Shown: piece after piece, positions 46,598 to 54,929 of the stretch | Layout: each line of letters begins with the position of its first letter | How positions within the stretch are numbered: the stretch's first letter is position 1 | Assembly (NCBI RefSeq): GCF_017829975.1 | Contig: NZ_JAEEGA010000002.1 | Span: 110,357 to 174,356, forward strand | Reading direction: 5' to 3' | DNA length: 64,000 nt | DNA from: Vagococcus allomyrinae | GTDB lineage: Bacteria > Bacillota > Bacilli > Lactobacillales > Vagococcaceae | Program-made: the position numbers and the translations under genes | Notes under the pieces: generated by a model | Told to the model about the DNA's origin: nothing | Database searches by the model: none | Seen by the model: only the letters and a program-made list of their open reading frames with translations

Positions 46598-47176
46598 TCA
46601 TACTTGCTTGTCTCCACCACCACCTCTCTGAGTATCAGAGTCTTTCATTTGCGAATATTTATGAACAGTCCCAAGAGAAACCTGACAGGCTTCAGCCACT
46701 TCTCTCATGGTCATCTTTTTGGAATTAAGCAATACTTGAATTTTATCAACGACATTCTCATTAATTGTCGGACGACCAAATGTTTTTCCATCAAGTTTAG
46801 ATTGCTGTAGCCCTCTTTTAATGAGATCTCCTGTATACTCCGCTTGGAAATCAATTAAAAGCAAGGCGTGTGTGTAAAAATCAGCTGAGTGTAACGTGTC
46901 AATTTTTTCCTTAAGACTGATTAATCTGATGTTCTTCTGCTTCATCATCGACAAAATTTTTCCCAAATCCTTTAACCGCTTGGCGAATGATTCTAAGCTG
47001 TATATCACCACCTGATCCTCAACTTGAATCGTATCAAGCAGATTGATCAATTGTTCGTCAGCTCTAAAGGCCTCATCCTCGATAAAAATTTCAGTACAAG
47101 CATAGGAAGTCATCACCTTTAATTGATCGATTGTTTTTGTCGGATAATTTTTACGAATGTAGCCATACAGCGCCAT
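46598..47176 (-). CDS. Degenerate serine-recombinase-like protein heading WxL cluster B
   Basis: A 192-residue protein recognisable as a small serine recombinase, starting ALYGYIRKNYPTK. The nucleophilic serine of GYxRVS is missing (RKNYP), and DRLAR reads ESFAK, so the catalytic site is lost. The linker helix with GKTFGRPTINEN and the HTH (REVAEACQVSLGTVHKYSQM) remain. With GGGAGG before the ATG and 24 bp to the LPXTG gene, it is the likely first gene of the cluster B operon and a candidate regulator of it. Confidence 0.72.
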   Translation of the reverse strand: MALYGYIRKNYPTKTIDQLKVMTSYACTEIFIEDEAFRADEQLINLLDTIQVEDQVVIYSLESFAKRLKDLGKILSMMKQKNIRLISLKEKIDTLHSADFYTHALLLIDFQAEYTGDLIKRGLQQSKLDGKTFGRPTINENVVDKIQVLLNSKKMTMREVAEACQVSLGTVHKYSQMKDSDTQRGGGGDKQV

Positions 47177-47194
47177 GCTGCCGCCTCCCTGTTA

Positions 47195-47242
47195 TTTTTT
47201 TGACCCAAAAAATCTTTTAAGAAAACTATAGTCAAGTATAAA
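47195..47242. repeat. Tandem repeat copy 1 in divergent recombinase region
   Basis: A T-tract, then GACCC, an A/T-rich stretch, CTATAGT at 47226-47232 and TATAAA at 47237-47242. The block recurs at 47321-47368 with one indel. It lies 20 bp upstream of the degenerate recombinase gene. Candidate protein-binding or recombination site. Confidence 0.5.
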
Positions 47243-47320
47243 CACAACATTTATGCCTTGGTTCAAGAAGTCGAATTTACAAACGTTGATAGAACGGGCT
47301 TTTAAAAATGACAATTTGAG

Positions 47321-47368
47321 CTTTTTGGACAAAAAGGCTCTTTAAAAAAATCTATAGTTTAATATAAA
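47321..47368. repeat. Tandem repeat copy 2 in divergent recombinase region
   Basis: A T-tract, GGAC, an A-rich stretch, CTATAGT at 47352-47358 and TATAAA at 47363-47368. Both core elements are exactly 126 bp from copy 1, about twelve helical turns. The rest of the 47177-47523 gap holds no gene. Confidence 0.5.
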
Positions 47369-47523
47369 GGTATTCCGATGTCAATAAGTTTTTAAATATC
47401 TTTTTATGAACGATCAAGATAATCGTCATTAGCTCGATACCTAAAGGAATTTATAAATAAAACTTTTTTAAAGGATGAAAAAAAGTGAACATTATTTATC
47501 TGAGAGTTTAGGAGGACAATAAG

Positions 47524-48129
47524 ATGACAGTTATTGGCTATATGCGCGTTAGTACGCCGCAACAAAAATTTGATTCGCAAGAACGAGCTTTACAAAAATA
47601 CGGGGTAGACATCATCTATCAGGAACATGTCAGTGGAACCAATTCAAATCGGAAAGAACTAAATAAAGCACTTGCTCTATTAAAGACCGGCGATACCTTT
47701 GTCATTTTTAAATTAGATCGACTGGCCAGAGGAACCAAACATCTCCTTAGCTTGATGGATGAATTTGAAAAGAGGGGAATTAACTTTGTCAGCATACAAA
47801 ATCACATTGATACAACTACCCCAATGGGTAAATTTTTCTTTACAGTCATGGGCGCTTTTGCAGAGATGGAGGCGGAAATCATCCGTGAAAGGGTCAAATC
47901 AGGGCTTGATGCCGCTCGCGAAAACGGCAAAACACTAGGCAGACCTACTCGAGAAAAAGCCGCAACCAAAGCCGTCCAGCTCTATTTGACTACTGATCTA
48001 ACAGTGGCAGCGATTGCCAAAAAATGCCGGATTTCAGTACCTACCCTCTATAATTACTTGGCTCAGGAAAATATTCCACGAAATCAACGAGGGCACCTTA
48101 AAAAGATCAAACAAGTTGCCAATAAGTAA
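47524..48129 (+). CDS. Serine recombinase (resolvase/invertase family), catalytically intact
   Basis: A 201-residue small serine recombinase. The catalytic motif is IGYMRVSTPQQ with the nucleophilic serine at residue 10, FKLDRLARG holds the active-site arginines, and GAFAEMEAEIIRERVKSGL is the E-helix. The C-terminal HTH reads VAAIAKKCRISVPTLYNYL. It should cut and rejoin DNA as a resolvase or invertase. AGGAGG precedes the ATG. It is divergent from the degenerate paralogue. No transposon ends were seen nearby. Confidence 0.88.
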   Translation: MTVIGYMRVSTPQQKFDSQERALQKYGVDIIYQEHVSGTNSNRKELNKALALLKTGDTFVIFKLDRLARGTKHLLSLMDEFEKRGINFVSIQNHIDTTTPMGKFFFTVMGAFAEMEAEIIRERVKSGLDAARENGKTLGRPTREKAATKAVQLYLTTDLTVAAIAKKCRISVPTLYNYLAQENIPRNQRGHLKKIKQVANK

Positions 48130-48165
48130 CTTGAACTAGCTATCTACGGGATTCACTACACAAAA

Positions 48166-48200
48166 AAAGACTGTTCCACTGAGCACAGTGAACAGTCTTT
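48166..48200. terminator. Strong bidirectional terminator
   Basis: AAAGACTGTTC pairs with GAACAGTCTTT with an inner ACTG/CAGT stem, and a T-run follows on the minus strand. It separates the convergent recombinase and Rgg genes. Confidence 0.85.
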
Positions 48201-48240
48201 AACGAGCTTTACGTTTAGGAGGTTGCTCTTCAATTTTAAC

Positions 48241-49113
48241 TTAATTTCCCTTCTGTTGTTTTTCCAAGCTGTGAGCCCGATAAGTTTTTAACTCATCAGC
48301 CGTGGCTTGAAGATCAAAGGATTCGTATATATTCAAGGCGTTAGTAGTCTCCTCCATCCCTTTTGAAATATTGCCAATTTCAATTAGCTGCAAGCCATTT
48401 AGAAATTTGATCATGTTTCGTTGATAAAGAAACTTCGGGTTAATTTTTTGTGAGTTCAATACGGATAAATAGTAAAAAGCATCATTAGTCCGATTGTTTT
48501 TAAACAAAATTAAAATCAAGTTAATCAAGGCATTGCTAGCCACATTACCATAAAGACTACTATTACTGTACAGCGAAGTATATTCCAGCAGCTTTTTGGC
48601 ATAGAGCAACACTAAATCCAAATTGATAAACTCCATGGTGGAAATAAAGATACTCACTTCAAACTTGGTCCAAGAATCAACAGAAAATAGCATCTGGTGA
48701 AGCTGTTCTCGGTCCTCCTCAGCCGGAGCCGTCTGTGTCAAATTCGCATAAGAGAATGAGGCAATCAATTTATAAGCTAAAAATCGTGTATTCTCTTTTT
48801 TTTCAAGCTCTTGATCCAGTTCAGCAATAATCGCCTGAAGTTCTCCCACTTTATTTTTGGTCGACGCATTGTAGATATTATCCCAAATATAATCATCTGG
48901 CGCATCAGCGTACCCGTTATTAATAAAAATAAATTCAAAAAAAGTGACATTTAATCGATCCAATAAGGCCATAAAAAGCTCAATCGTCACAGAGCTTTTG
49001 CCGTTTTCCACCCGATTGTAAAAACTGACAGACATAATATCTTTCGACAATGCTGCCTGAGTCACCTTTTTCCCCGTCCGAATTATTTTTAAAGTCTCCC
49101 CGATTGGTTTCAT
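48241..49113 (-). CDS. Rgg/MutR-family transcriptional regulator
   Basis: A 290-residue protein with an N-terminal HTH (KVTQAALSKDIMSVSFYNRV, followed by ENGKSSVTIE) and a C-terminal region of helical TPR-like repeats, the Rgg architecture. Rgg proteins often sense short peptides; the enterococcal WxL operon elr is controlled by a regulator of this type. No convincing short-hydrophobic-peptide gene was found beside it. I chose the ATG at 49113 with AAGGGG upstream; the frame is open six codons further. Confidence 0.82.
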   Translation of the reverse strand: MKPIGETLKIIRTGKKVTQAALSKDIMSVSFYNRVENGKSSVTIELFMALLDRLNVTFFEFIFINNGYADAPDDYIWDNIYNASTKNKVGELQAIIAELDQELEKKENTRFLAYKLIASFSYANLTQTAPAEEDREQLHQMLFSVDSWTKFEVSIFISTMEFINLDLVLLYAKKLLEYTSLYSNSSLYGNVASNALINLILILFKNNRTNDAFYYLSVLNSQKINPKFLYQRNMIKFLNGLQLIEIGNISKGMEETTNALNIYESFDLQATADELKTYRAHSLEKQQKGN

Positions 49114-49485
49114 ACAATCCCCTTCTTTCATCGATTGAAAGCTTATTCGGTCTCATCGTACTACGTTTTTGGGGTCGATACAAGAGAAATGTTTCAATAT
49201 TTCTCTATACGATAAAAACATCGCATATATGCAAATCAAACAAAACATCGGTCATCTTTTTACGATTTTTGTTTTTTTAACTTTATAATTGAACATGTTC
49301 ATTGATGAACTTTTCTCCCTAAACCCACGACTTAAAAGCGGCTAGTTTCTGGACATTGGCAAAGTTTAGCTTTAATACTGATAATTAAATAAACAGGGGA
49401 TAACAAACGAAAATGAACAGATAATACACATTAACACTTTTTATAAATGTTCAGCGGGTTTGCAAAAAAATAGGAGGTAACACAA
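49114..49485. promoter_or_regulatory. Divergent control region with palindrome
   Basis: About 370 bp between the Rgg gene and the second intact recombinase. TATAAT at 49284-49289 is immediately followed by the perfect 12-bp palindrome TGAACATGTTCA (49290-49301) and an overlapping GTTCAT/ATGAAC repeat ending at 49310. Further TGAAC/GTTCA half-sites occur near 49413 and 49448. This looks like an operator at the start of the recombinase-ugd-synthase transcript, with a leader of nearly 200 nt. Confidence 0.5.
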
Positions 49486-50076
49486 ATGGCAGTTATTGGT
49501 TATGCACGAGTCAGCACCACCGTCCAAAAATTAGACTCTCAAATTGGGGAGTTAGAACAGTATGGCGTTGATAAAATTTATACAGAAAAAGAAAGTGGGC
49601 TAAAAGAAGAACGACCTGTTCTCAATCATGTCCTGACTCTTCTCCAACCAGGTGACACCTTTGTTATTTTCAAACTGGATCGTCTGGCTCGCAGTACTCA
49701 GCACTTACTACAACTTGTCGATGGCTTTGCCAAAAATGACATCCAATTCGTCAGTTTGCAAAATAACATCGATACCACCACCCCGACAGGTAAATTACTG
49801 TTTACCATTATGGGCGCTTTCGCTGAAATGGAAGCCACCTTAATTAGAGAACGAGTGACTGCCGGATTAAAAGCTGCCAGAGAAAAAGGAGTCAAACTTG
49901 GAAGACCTAGCCCTCATAAACAAATCGATCAAGCCATTCACCTCTACTTAAACACTGAAGCAAATGTCATGACGATTCTTGCCAAATGTGACATCACGGC
50001 TCCAACGCTCTACAAACATTTAAGTCAACGAGGCTATTCCTTACGAAGTAGCCACAAGCACATCATAAATACTTAA
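49486..50076 (+). CDS. Serine recombinase (resolvase/invertase family), catalytically intact
   Basis: A 196-residue paralogue of the other intact recombinase. IGYARVSTTVQ with catalytic serine, FKLDRLARSTQ, GAFAEMEATLIRERVTAGL and a C-terminal HTH (MTILAKCDITAPTLYKHL) are visible. The stop is only 14 bp before the UDP-glucose dehydrogenase start, so it is probably the first gene of a three-gene operon for polysaccharide synthesis. That pairing hints at a switching or regulatory role. AGGAGG precedes the ATG. Confidence 0.88.
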   Translation: MAVIGYARVSTTVQKLDSQIGELEQYGVDKIYTEKESGLKEERPVLNHVLTLLQPGDTFVIFKLDRLARSTQHLLQLVDGFAKNDIQFVSLQNNIDTTTPTGKLLFTIMGAFAEMEATLIRERVTAGLKAAREKGVKLGRPSPHKQIDQAIHLYLNTEANVMTILAKCDITAPTLYKHLSQRGYSLRSSHKHIINT

Positions 50077-50090
50077 TAGGAGGAACATGA

Positions 50091-51242
50091 TTGATTACCA
50101 TTATCGGTTTAGGCTATGTCGGTCTTTCCAGCGCCTTGTTATTCGCTGACGACCACATAGTTTACGGCATTGACACAGATAAAAAACGAATCGACTTATT
50201 GCAGCAACAAAAAAGCCCTTTAAAGGAAGCCTTAATCGAGGAAACACTTTGCTCTCTTGGGACACAAGAAAACTTGATCTTTACTTCAGAACTGCCCCAA
50301 ACGGCCAGAGATAGTAAGTTTGTCCTCTTTTGCTTACCAACAGATTACGATGAGGCTACCAATCAATTCAATACTCAAGCTTTATCCGAAAGCCTTCGTC
50401 ACTACGATCAACTGATTCAAGAAAAGGCAGTTTTTATCATTAAATCTACCATTCCCTTAGGATATTGTGATGAATTAGCCATTGGTTTAAACCATTCATT
50501 GGTTTTTGTACCGGAATTTTTGCGGGAAGGCCAAGCCCTCCATGACAATTATTACCCAAGTCGAGTGGTGATTGGCGACACTCAATCTGTTGGAGATCGG
50601 GTCCAAGCTCTTTACAAAGGCGTGGTTAAAAACACCCCACAATTTCAACTAATGAACAATAAAGAAGCTGAAGCGGTCAAATTATTTGCCAATAATTATT
50701 TGGCAATGCGAGTGGCTTTTTTTAATGAACTGGACAGCTTTTGCGAAAATGCTGATCTGTCAGCAAAAGCCGTGATTGACGCCCTTTCTTTAGATGATCG
50801 GATTGGCTCTCATTATAATAACCCCTCTTTTGGTTACGGTGGTTATTGTCTACCTAAGGATACCAAAGAATTAAGCAGTTTATTTCTCAAAAAAGGCATA
50901 CAAGCACCATTGATTCAGAGTCTCTCCCACTCGAATCAGGCCCGGCTAGCATTTATTGCTGATCAATTAGCAACTCACCAAACAATTGGTATCTTCAAAT
51001 TGGCAATGAAAAAAGACTCAGACAATTACCGAGAGTCAGCCTCCTACAAATTGTACCTCATGCTAAAAAAACGCAATAAGACGGTTTATATTTTTGATAA
51101 AAACTATCAGGGGCCAGATGCTGTCACAAACTTTGCTGACTTTGTCTCTCAGTCGGCCATAATTGTCAGCAATCGACTAGAAGATCAACTAATCCCCTAT
51201 CAAGAAAAAGTCTACTCACGAGACATTTACAATGAAAATTAA
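50091..51242 (+). CDS. UDP-glucose 6-dehydrogenase family protein
   Basis: A 383-residue nucleotide-sugar dehydrogenase. The N-terminal NAD site is IGLGYVGLSSALLF, KSTIPLGYCDEL follows, and the catalytic cysteine lies in FGYGGYCLPKDTKEL. It would oxidise UDP-glucose to UDP-glucuronate for the synthase encoded next. The length is near the streptococcal HasB/Ugd range. The TTG start gives the family N-terminus and has AGGAGG 7 nt upstream; an ATG just before it is in another frame. Confidence 0.9.
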   Translation: MITIIGLGYVGLSSALLFADDHIVYGIDTDKKRIDLLQQQKSPLKEALIEETLCSLGTQENLIFTSELPQTARDSKFVLFCLPTDYDEATNQFNTQALSESLRHYDQLIQEKAVFIIKSTIPLGYCDELAIGLNHSLVFVPEFLREGQALHDNYYPSRVVIGDTQSVGDRVQALYKGVVKNTPQFQLMNNKEAEAVKLFANNYLAMRVAFFNELDSFCENADLSAKAVIDALSLDDRIGSHYNNPSFGYGGYCLPKDTKELSSLFLKKGIQAPLIQSLSHSNQARLAFIADQLATHQTIGIFKLAMKKDSDNYRESASYKLYLMLKKRNKTVYIFDKNYQGPDAVTNFADFVSQSAIIVSNRLEDQLIPYQEKVYSRDIYNEN

Positions 51243-51254
51243 AGGAGACGAGCA

Positions 51255-52838
51255 ATGTTTAACACACTTTCATGGTTTTACCCTACGGTTGTCAGTATTC
51301 TGGTACTTTTGGCAGTCATTCAAATAAGAGGTTTTTTTCACAAAAAGGCACCCTCACCCCCTTATGAAACACTTAAGCGCGGTGAAAAAACGCATATAAA
51401 AAAAGCCAGAAATAACCAAAAAATTGCTTTAAAAAATAATGAAGACACCACCGTCTCTTTGGGCATAACCTATCGAAATTCTTTTACGCTGTTTTTTCTG
51501 ATCAGCCTTTTCGTGGCGTTAATTTGGGTAGCATGGTCGATTTATGCCACCGAGAATGGCGGCTTAAAAGAGTTCCGTTATTTCTTCATTCTAATCGGCG
51601 CCTTCTCCTGTGGTCAATATGTCTTTTCCATCTACGCCGTTCCTTATCGCGCAGTCCATCAAGAACCACTTAAACCGATCATATTGGTCCCGGTTTATAA
51701 CGAAAGTCCCCATACCTTACAACAAGGAATTCACTCGTTCTTTTCACAAACCGTCTTACCGACTGAGATTCATGTGGTAAACGATGGCTCCAATGCAGAT
51801 ATTGACTACACCGATGTAGAGTCATCTCTCTTGGCAAAGGGAAAAGAAACAGGGATTTATACCACTTGGACAACTCAGGCAAATGCTGGTAAACGCGCGG
51901 CTCAAACCACTGGTTTCCAGCTTATCAAAGAACCATTAGACAGCATCATCATCACCGTTGATTCCGATGGTATTTTGGCTGATAACGCCCTGGCAGAAGG
52001 TCTAAAACCCTTTAATGATCCAGAAGTTCAATCCGTCGCCGGACTCGTCGTCTCCCGCAACATCAAAAAAAATCTATTATCTCGTTTGACAGAACTAATT
52101 TTTGTGGCCTATCAACAATTGGTTGACAGAGCCTCCATGTCGCTTTTCGGTAGTGTGCCAGTAAACAGCGGTGGACTTGCCTTCTACCGCTACGATGTAT
52201 TGGCTTCCAGTATTACTCATGGGTATAATCAGGAAACCTTTGGCAAGGCTGAAGTAAAGTTCTCAGACGATTCTTTTTTAACCCTTTTTGCTGCCTTTAA
52301 AGGAAAAACCGTCTTTCAACCGACCTCGGTTGTTTTTGCTGATATGCCAACTAATTTGAATCACCATCTTCGGCAACAAGTTCGTTGGGCCCGGGGCTCC
52401 TTTATCCGTGGTTTTTGGCGCATTCGTTACGCGCCTATCCGATCTGCTATTTTTTGGCGTCAGGTGATTGGCTGGTATACATTTTTTGTCGTAACTTGTA
52501 TTTTGACACAACTGATGATCCATTATCTACTAAGTTGGACAATTCCCCCTCTGGAGTTCTTTCTAATCCCAATCGTCATGGGTTATATTCAGTCTTTGCG
52601 GTACTTTTTGGTCAAGCGCACAGACTTAAGCCTGTGGCAATATGTCGCTATATGGTTAATGACCCCTTTGGCAACCATCTGGAGTGTTATCGTCTTGCGA
52701 ATAGTCAAACTATATTCCATACTTACCTGCAAAAAAACCGGTTGGGGAACCAGAAGTGCCATTGAAATCCCTGATGAAGTGGACCATGACTCATCATGGT
52801 CGGCCCCTTCCCCCATCATTGAAGAGTCAAACGACTAA
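51255..52838 (+). CDS. Hyaluronan-synthase-like processive glycosyltransferase (GT2)
   Basis: A 527-residue membrane glycosyltransferase. There are three N-terminal membrane helices (about residues 8-23, 76-98 and 110-125) and a GT2 domain with VPVYNES, VDSDG, the acceptor motif FSDDSFLTL and the processive-synthase motif RQQVRWARGS. Several C-terminal membrane helices follow. The motif order matches hyaluronan/chitin/cellulose-type synthases, best hyaluronan. With the UDP-glucuronate-forming enzyme beside it, a glucuronate-containing extracellular polysaccharide is likely. It is longer than HasA of streptococci (about 420). AAAGGAG precedes the ATG. Confidence 0.82.
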   Translation: MFNTLSWFYPTVVSILVLLAVIQIRGFFHKKAPSPPYETLKRGEKTHIKKARNNQKIALKNNEDTTVSLGITYRNSFTLFFLISLFVALIWVAWSIYATENGGLKEFRYFFILIGAFSCGQYVFSIYAVPYRAVHQEPLKPIILVPVYNESPHTLQQGIHSFFSQTVLPTEIHVVNDGSNADIDYTDVESSLLAKGKETGIYTTWTTQANAGKRAAQTTGFQLIKEPLDSIIITVDSDGILADNALAEGLKPFNDPEVQSVAGLVVSRNIKKNLLSRLTELIFVAYQQLVDRASMSLFGSVPVNSGGLAFYRYDVLASSITHGYNQETFGKAEVKFSDDSFLTLFAAFKGKTVFQPTSVVFADMPTNLNHHLRQQVRWARGSFIRGFWRIRYAPIRSAIFWRQVIGWYTFFVVTCILTQLMIHYLLSWTIPPLEFFLIPIVMGYIQSLRYFLVKRTDLSLWQYVAIWLMTPLATIWSVIVLRIVKLYSILTCKKTGWGTRSAIEIPDEVDHDSSWSAPSPIIEESND

Positions 52839-52882
52839 CCTTGTGTTCTCTTATTGAGCTGATAATCCTAGCCCTTTTAGCA

Positions 52883-52915
52883 AAAAGAGCCATCTAGTTC
52901 CCTAGACAGCTCTTT
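52883..52915. terminator. Bidirectional terminator
   Basis: AAAAGAGC and GCTCTTT arms with an inner TCTAG/CTAGA stem lie between the synthase gene and the convergent hexitol operon, with TTTTTG following on the minus strand. Confidence 0.78.
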
Positions 52916-52931
52916 CCTTCATAGCTTTTTA

Positions 52932-53486
52932 TCACTCCAAATTAGCATGGTACTGCCATAAATCGGCTAACACGAGCTCTTTTTGTTTGATAATCATCAG
53001 ACAGATGATGTCTCCAAGTAGCAGTAGACTTTGTTCAAACAAGCTGGTCATCGGTTGAATTGAGTTGATTTCATTCGCCAATGACAATTTGGTTTGGACA
53101 GGAATCCGGACAAATAAGTCAGTATAGTCATTCATCGAACTATTAGGATTTGCCCCAAAATGAATCACCTTCGCGCCAAAAGAATGAGCTTTTTGAGCGA
53201 TCATTAAAGGAAATAAACTTTCGCCACTTCCTGAGCCGACGATTAAGAGATCAGACTCTGTGATGGCCGGTTCGGTAATTTGGCCAACCACATAAACTTC
53301 ATAGCCTAAATGAGCCAATCTTTTGGCCATGGCTTCTAATGATAAAAGCACCCGCCCAACCCCGACAACATAGACTTTTTTGGCTCGGTCAATTTCCTTA
53401 ATCACTGACTCAATTGCCCTTGGGTCAACTTGATTTAGGACATCCGTTAATTCTGCTAATATCTCCTTAGTTACCTTATGATACAT
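52932..53486 (-). CDS. hxlB: 6-phospho-3-hexuloisomerase-like SIS-domain protein
   Basis: A 184-residue SIS-domain isomerase of the HxlB type. KKVYVVGVGRVLLSLEAMAK near the N-terminus, SDLLIVGSGSGES and an ending in LWQYHANLE match the family, including its length. HxlB interconverts hex-3-ulose 6-phosphate and fructose 6-phosphate. Its usual partner, hexulose-phosphate synthase, is absent here; instead it ends a hexitol operon. The ATG at 53486 follows GAGGG and overlaps the epimerase stop. Confidence 0.78.
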   Translation of the reverse strand: MYHKVTKEILAELTDVLNQVDPRAIESVIKEIDRAKKVYVVGVGRVLLSLEAMAKRLAHLGYEVYVVGQITEPAITESDLLIVGSGSGESLFPLMIAQKAHSFGAKVIHFGANPNSSMNDYTDLFVRIPVQTKLSLANEINSIQPMTSLFEQSLLLLGDIICLMIIKQKELVLADLWQYHANLE

Positions 53487-54177
53487 CGTAAACACCCTCA
53501 CTCCCCTTAAGACAAGCCAAAATCTCCTCTTTACTTTCACCAATCTCGAAGCCTGGTCTAAATAAACTTTTACTGCCTAGCACTAAATTATTGGCACCCG
53601 CCGCCACAAGTTGAGGCAGCCAATCCAAGGACACTCTACCGTCTACTTGAATGTCAGAACCAGCCCCCCTTTCCTTAATAAACAACTGCAAAGCTTTCAC
53701 CTTTTCCAAGCCATAAGAAATGGCCATTTCGTTTTGATCGGTGGCAAAGCCAGGATTAATTAACATTAAACAAACTAAATCTAGTTGAGGCAGTAGCCAC
53801 TTTAAGGTCTTAAAATCGGTTGCTGGGTTTAAGGCGATCCCGCACTTAGCGCCAGCTTTTTTGATCAGATTAACATAGCGATCAAGATGAAGGGCCGTCT
53901 CATAATGAAAAGTAACACTTTGAACCCCCATCTTTAGTACTTCATTAATAAAAAACTCATTATCTCTGGCCATAATATGCAGGTCAAAAGCCAAATCCGT
54001 TACCTCTCTCATCCGCTTGATGGTTTCTAATCCCAAAGGCATACTGGGACTAAAACTGCCATCAATGAGATCGATGTGCAAGCATTTAAAGCCAGCCCCT
54101 TCAATTTCGTTCATACTTTTTTCTAAGTTAACTAAGTCACCGCACATAATCGACGGCGACAGACTGATCCTTTCCAT
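53476..54177 (-). CDS. Ribulose/allulose-phosphate 3-epimerase family (AlsE-like)
   Basis: A 233-residue TIM-barrel epimerase. It begins ISLSPSIMCGDLVNLEKSM, where the SPS(I/L)MC variant resembles AlsE more than Rpe. Metal ligands are seen in HIDLIDGSF, FDLHIMA and IQVDGRVSL. It would epimerise a ketose phosphate at C3, for example allulose 6-phosphate to fructose 6-phosphate. It overlaps the isomerase gene. GAGGTG precedes the ATG. Confidence 0.8.
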   Translation of the reverse strand: MERISLSPSIMCGDLVNLEKSMNEIEGAGFKCLHIDLIDGSFSPSMPLGLETIKRMREVTDLAFDLHIMARDNEFFINEVLKMGVQSVTFHYETALHLDRYVNLIKKAGAKCGIALNPATDFKTLKWLLPQLDLVCLMLINPGFATDQNEMAISYGLEKVKALQLFIKERGAGSDIQVDGRVSLDWLPQLVAAGANNLVLGSKSLFRPGFEIGESKEEILACLKGSEGVYDVS

Positions 54178-54263
54178 AGTCTCACCTCTTTTGATTTTTG
54201 TACAAATACTGTCAAAGTAACCTATCTCTGACCTTTATCCACTTACATTAAGCTTTATTACAA

Positions 54264-54929
54264 TTACTTATCAGCCAATAGCGGTTGAATAATGGGGCGA
54301 ATCTCGCAAATATCATCGACGACTAAATCAGCTAACGCCTGAGAAAAATTAAAGCGCCTTTCTGATTTGGCAATCACAAACATCCCCGCCCCCTTGCCAG
54401 CTTGAATCCCGTAATGAGAATCTTCAATCACCAGACAGTCTTTAGGCAGCACCTGCAACTTTTCAGCAGTTTTAAGATATATTTCAGGATCAGGTTTAGA
54501 TTTTTCAAACATATCGCCACTAATTGACACATCAAAATACGCTGAAATACCACACTGCTCCAAGACGGTAGCGATTTTTTCGCGACTTCCCGATGAGGCC
54601 AAGCCCACTTTCAACGTCGTGTCAGCTTTTAACCAGTGTAACAAGTCCACGACTCCCTGATTTAACAATAAGGAATAATCAAGCTCATGGGCTTGATGAA
54701 ACTCATTTAAAGCCAACAAATACGAAGCGTGAGTGGGGAATTCGTTAGCATCGACATAATTGGAAATAATTTTCCAAGTCATCCGCTTATCAGCCCCCAC
54801 AAAGCTCAATAACTGTTCCTCAGGAATCGTCACCTTCAAGTGTTCTAAAAAAGCCCTTTGCCTTGCAAGTTGCAGCGGCTCTGTGTCAACGATCACACCA
54901 TCCATGTCAAAAATAATCCCTGTTGGCAT
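54264..54929 (-). CDS. HAD-family phosphatase / beta-phosphoglucomutase-like
   Basis: A 221-residue HAD hydrolase. The nucleophile motif is FDMDGVIVDTEP, followed by GLASSGSREK and the acid pair VIEDSHYGIQAGKGAGM. It probably dephosphorylates sugar phosphates, relieving build-up, or acts as a mutase. It begins immediately after the MtlD-like stop, so it is coupled. Confidence 0.82.
   Translation of the reverse strand: MPTGIIFDMDGVIVDTEPLQLARQRAFLEHLKVTIPEEQLLSFVGADKRMTWKIISNYVDANEFPTHASYLLALNEFHQAHELDYSLLLNQGVVDLLHWLKADTTLKVGLASSGSREKIATVLEQCGISAYFDVSISGDMFEKSKPDPEIYLKTAEKLQVLPKDCLVIEDSHYGIQAGKGAGMFVIAKSERRFNFSQALADLVVDDICEIRPIIQPLLADK

Noticed and set aside
49153-49248. A 31-codon minus-strand frame upstream of the Rgg gene as a possible signalling peptide (SHP)
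   Set aside because: It lacks a good ribosome site and its C-terminal half is polar and basic rather than hydrophobic, unlike known Rgg-cognate peptides.
47524-50076. The two intact serine recombinases as part of a transposon or integrated element
   Set aside because: No transposase, no terminal inverted repeats, no att-like duplications and no plasmid genes were seen, and the proteins are small resolvase/invertase types.
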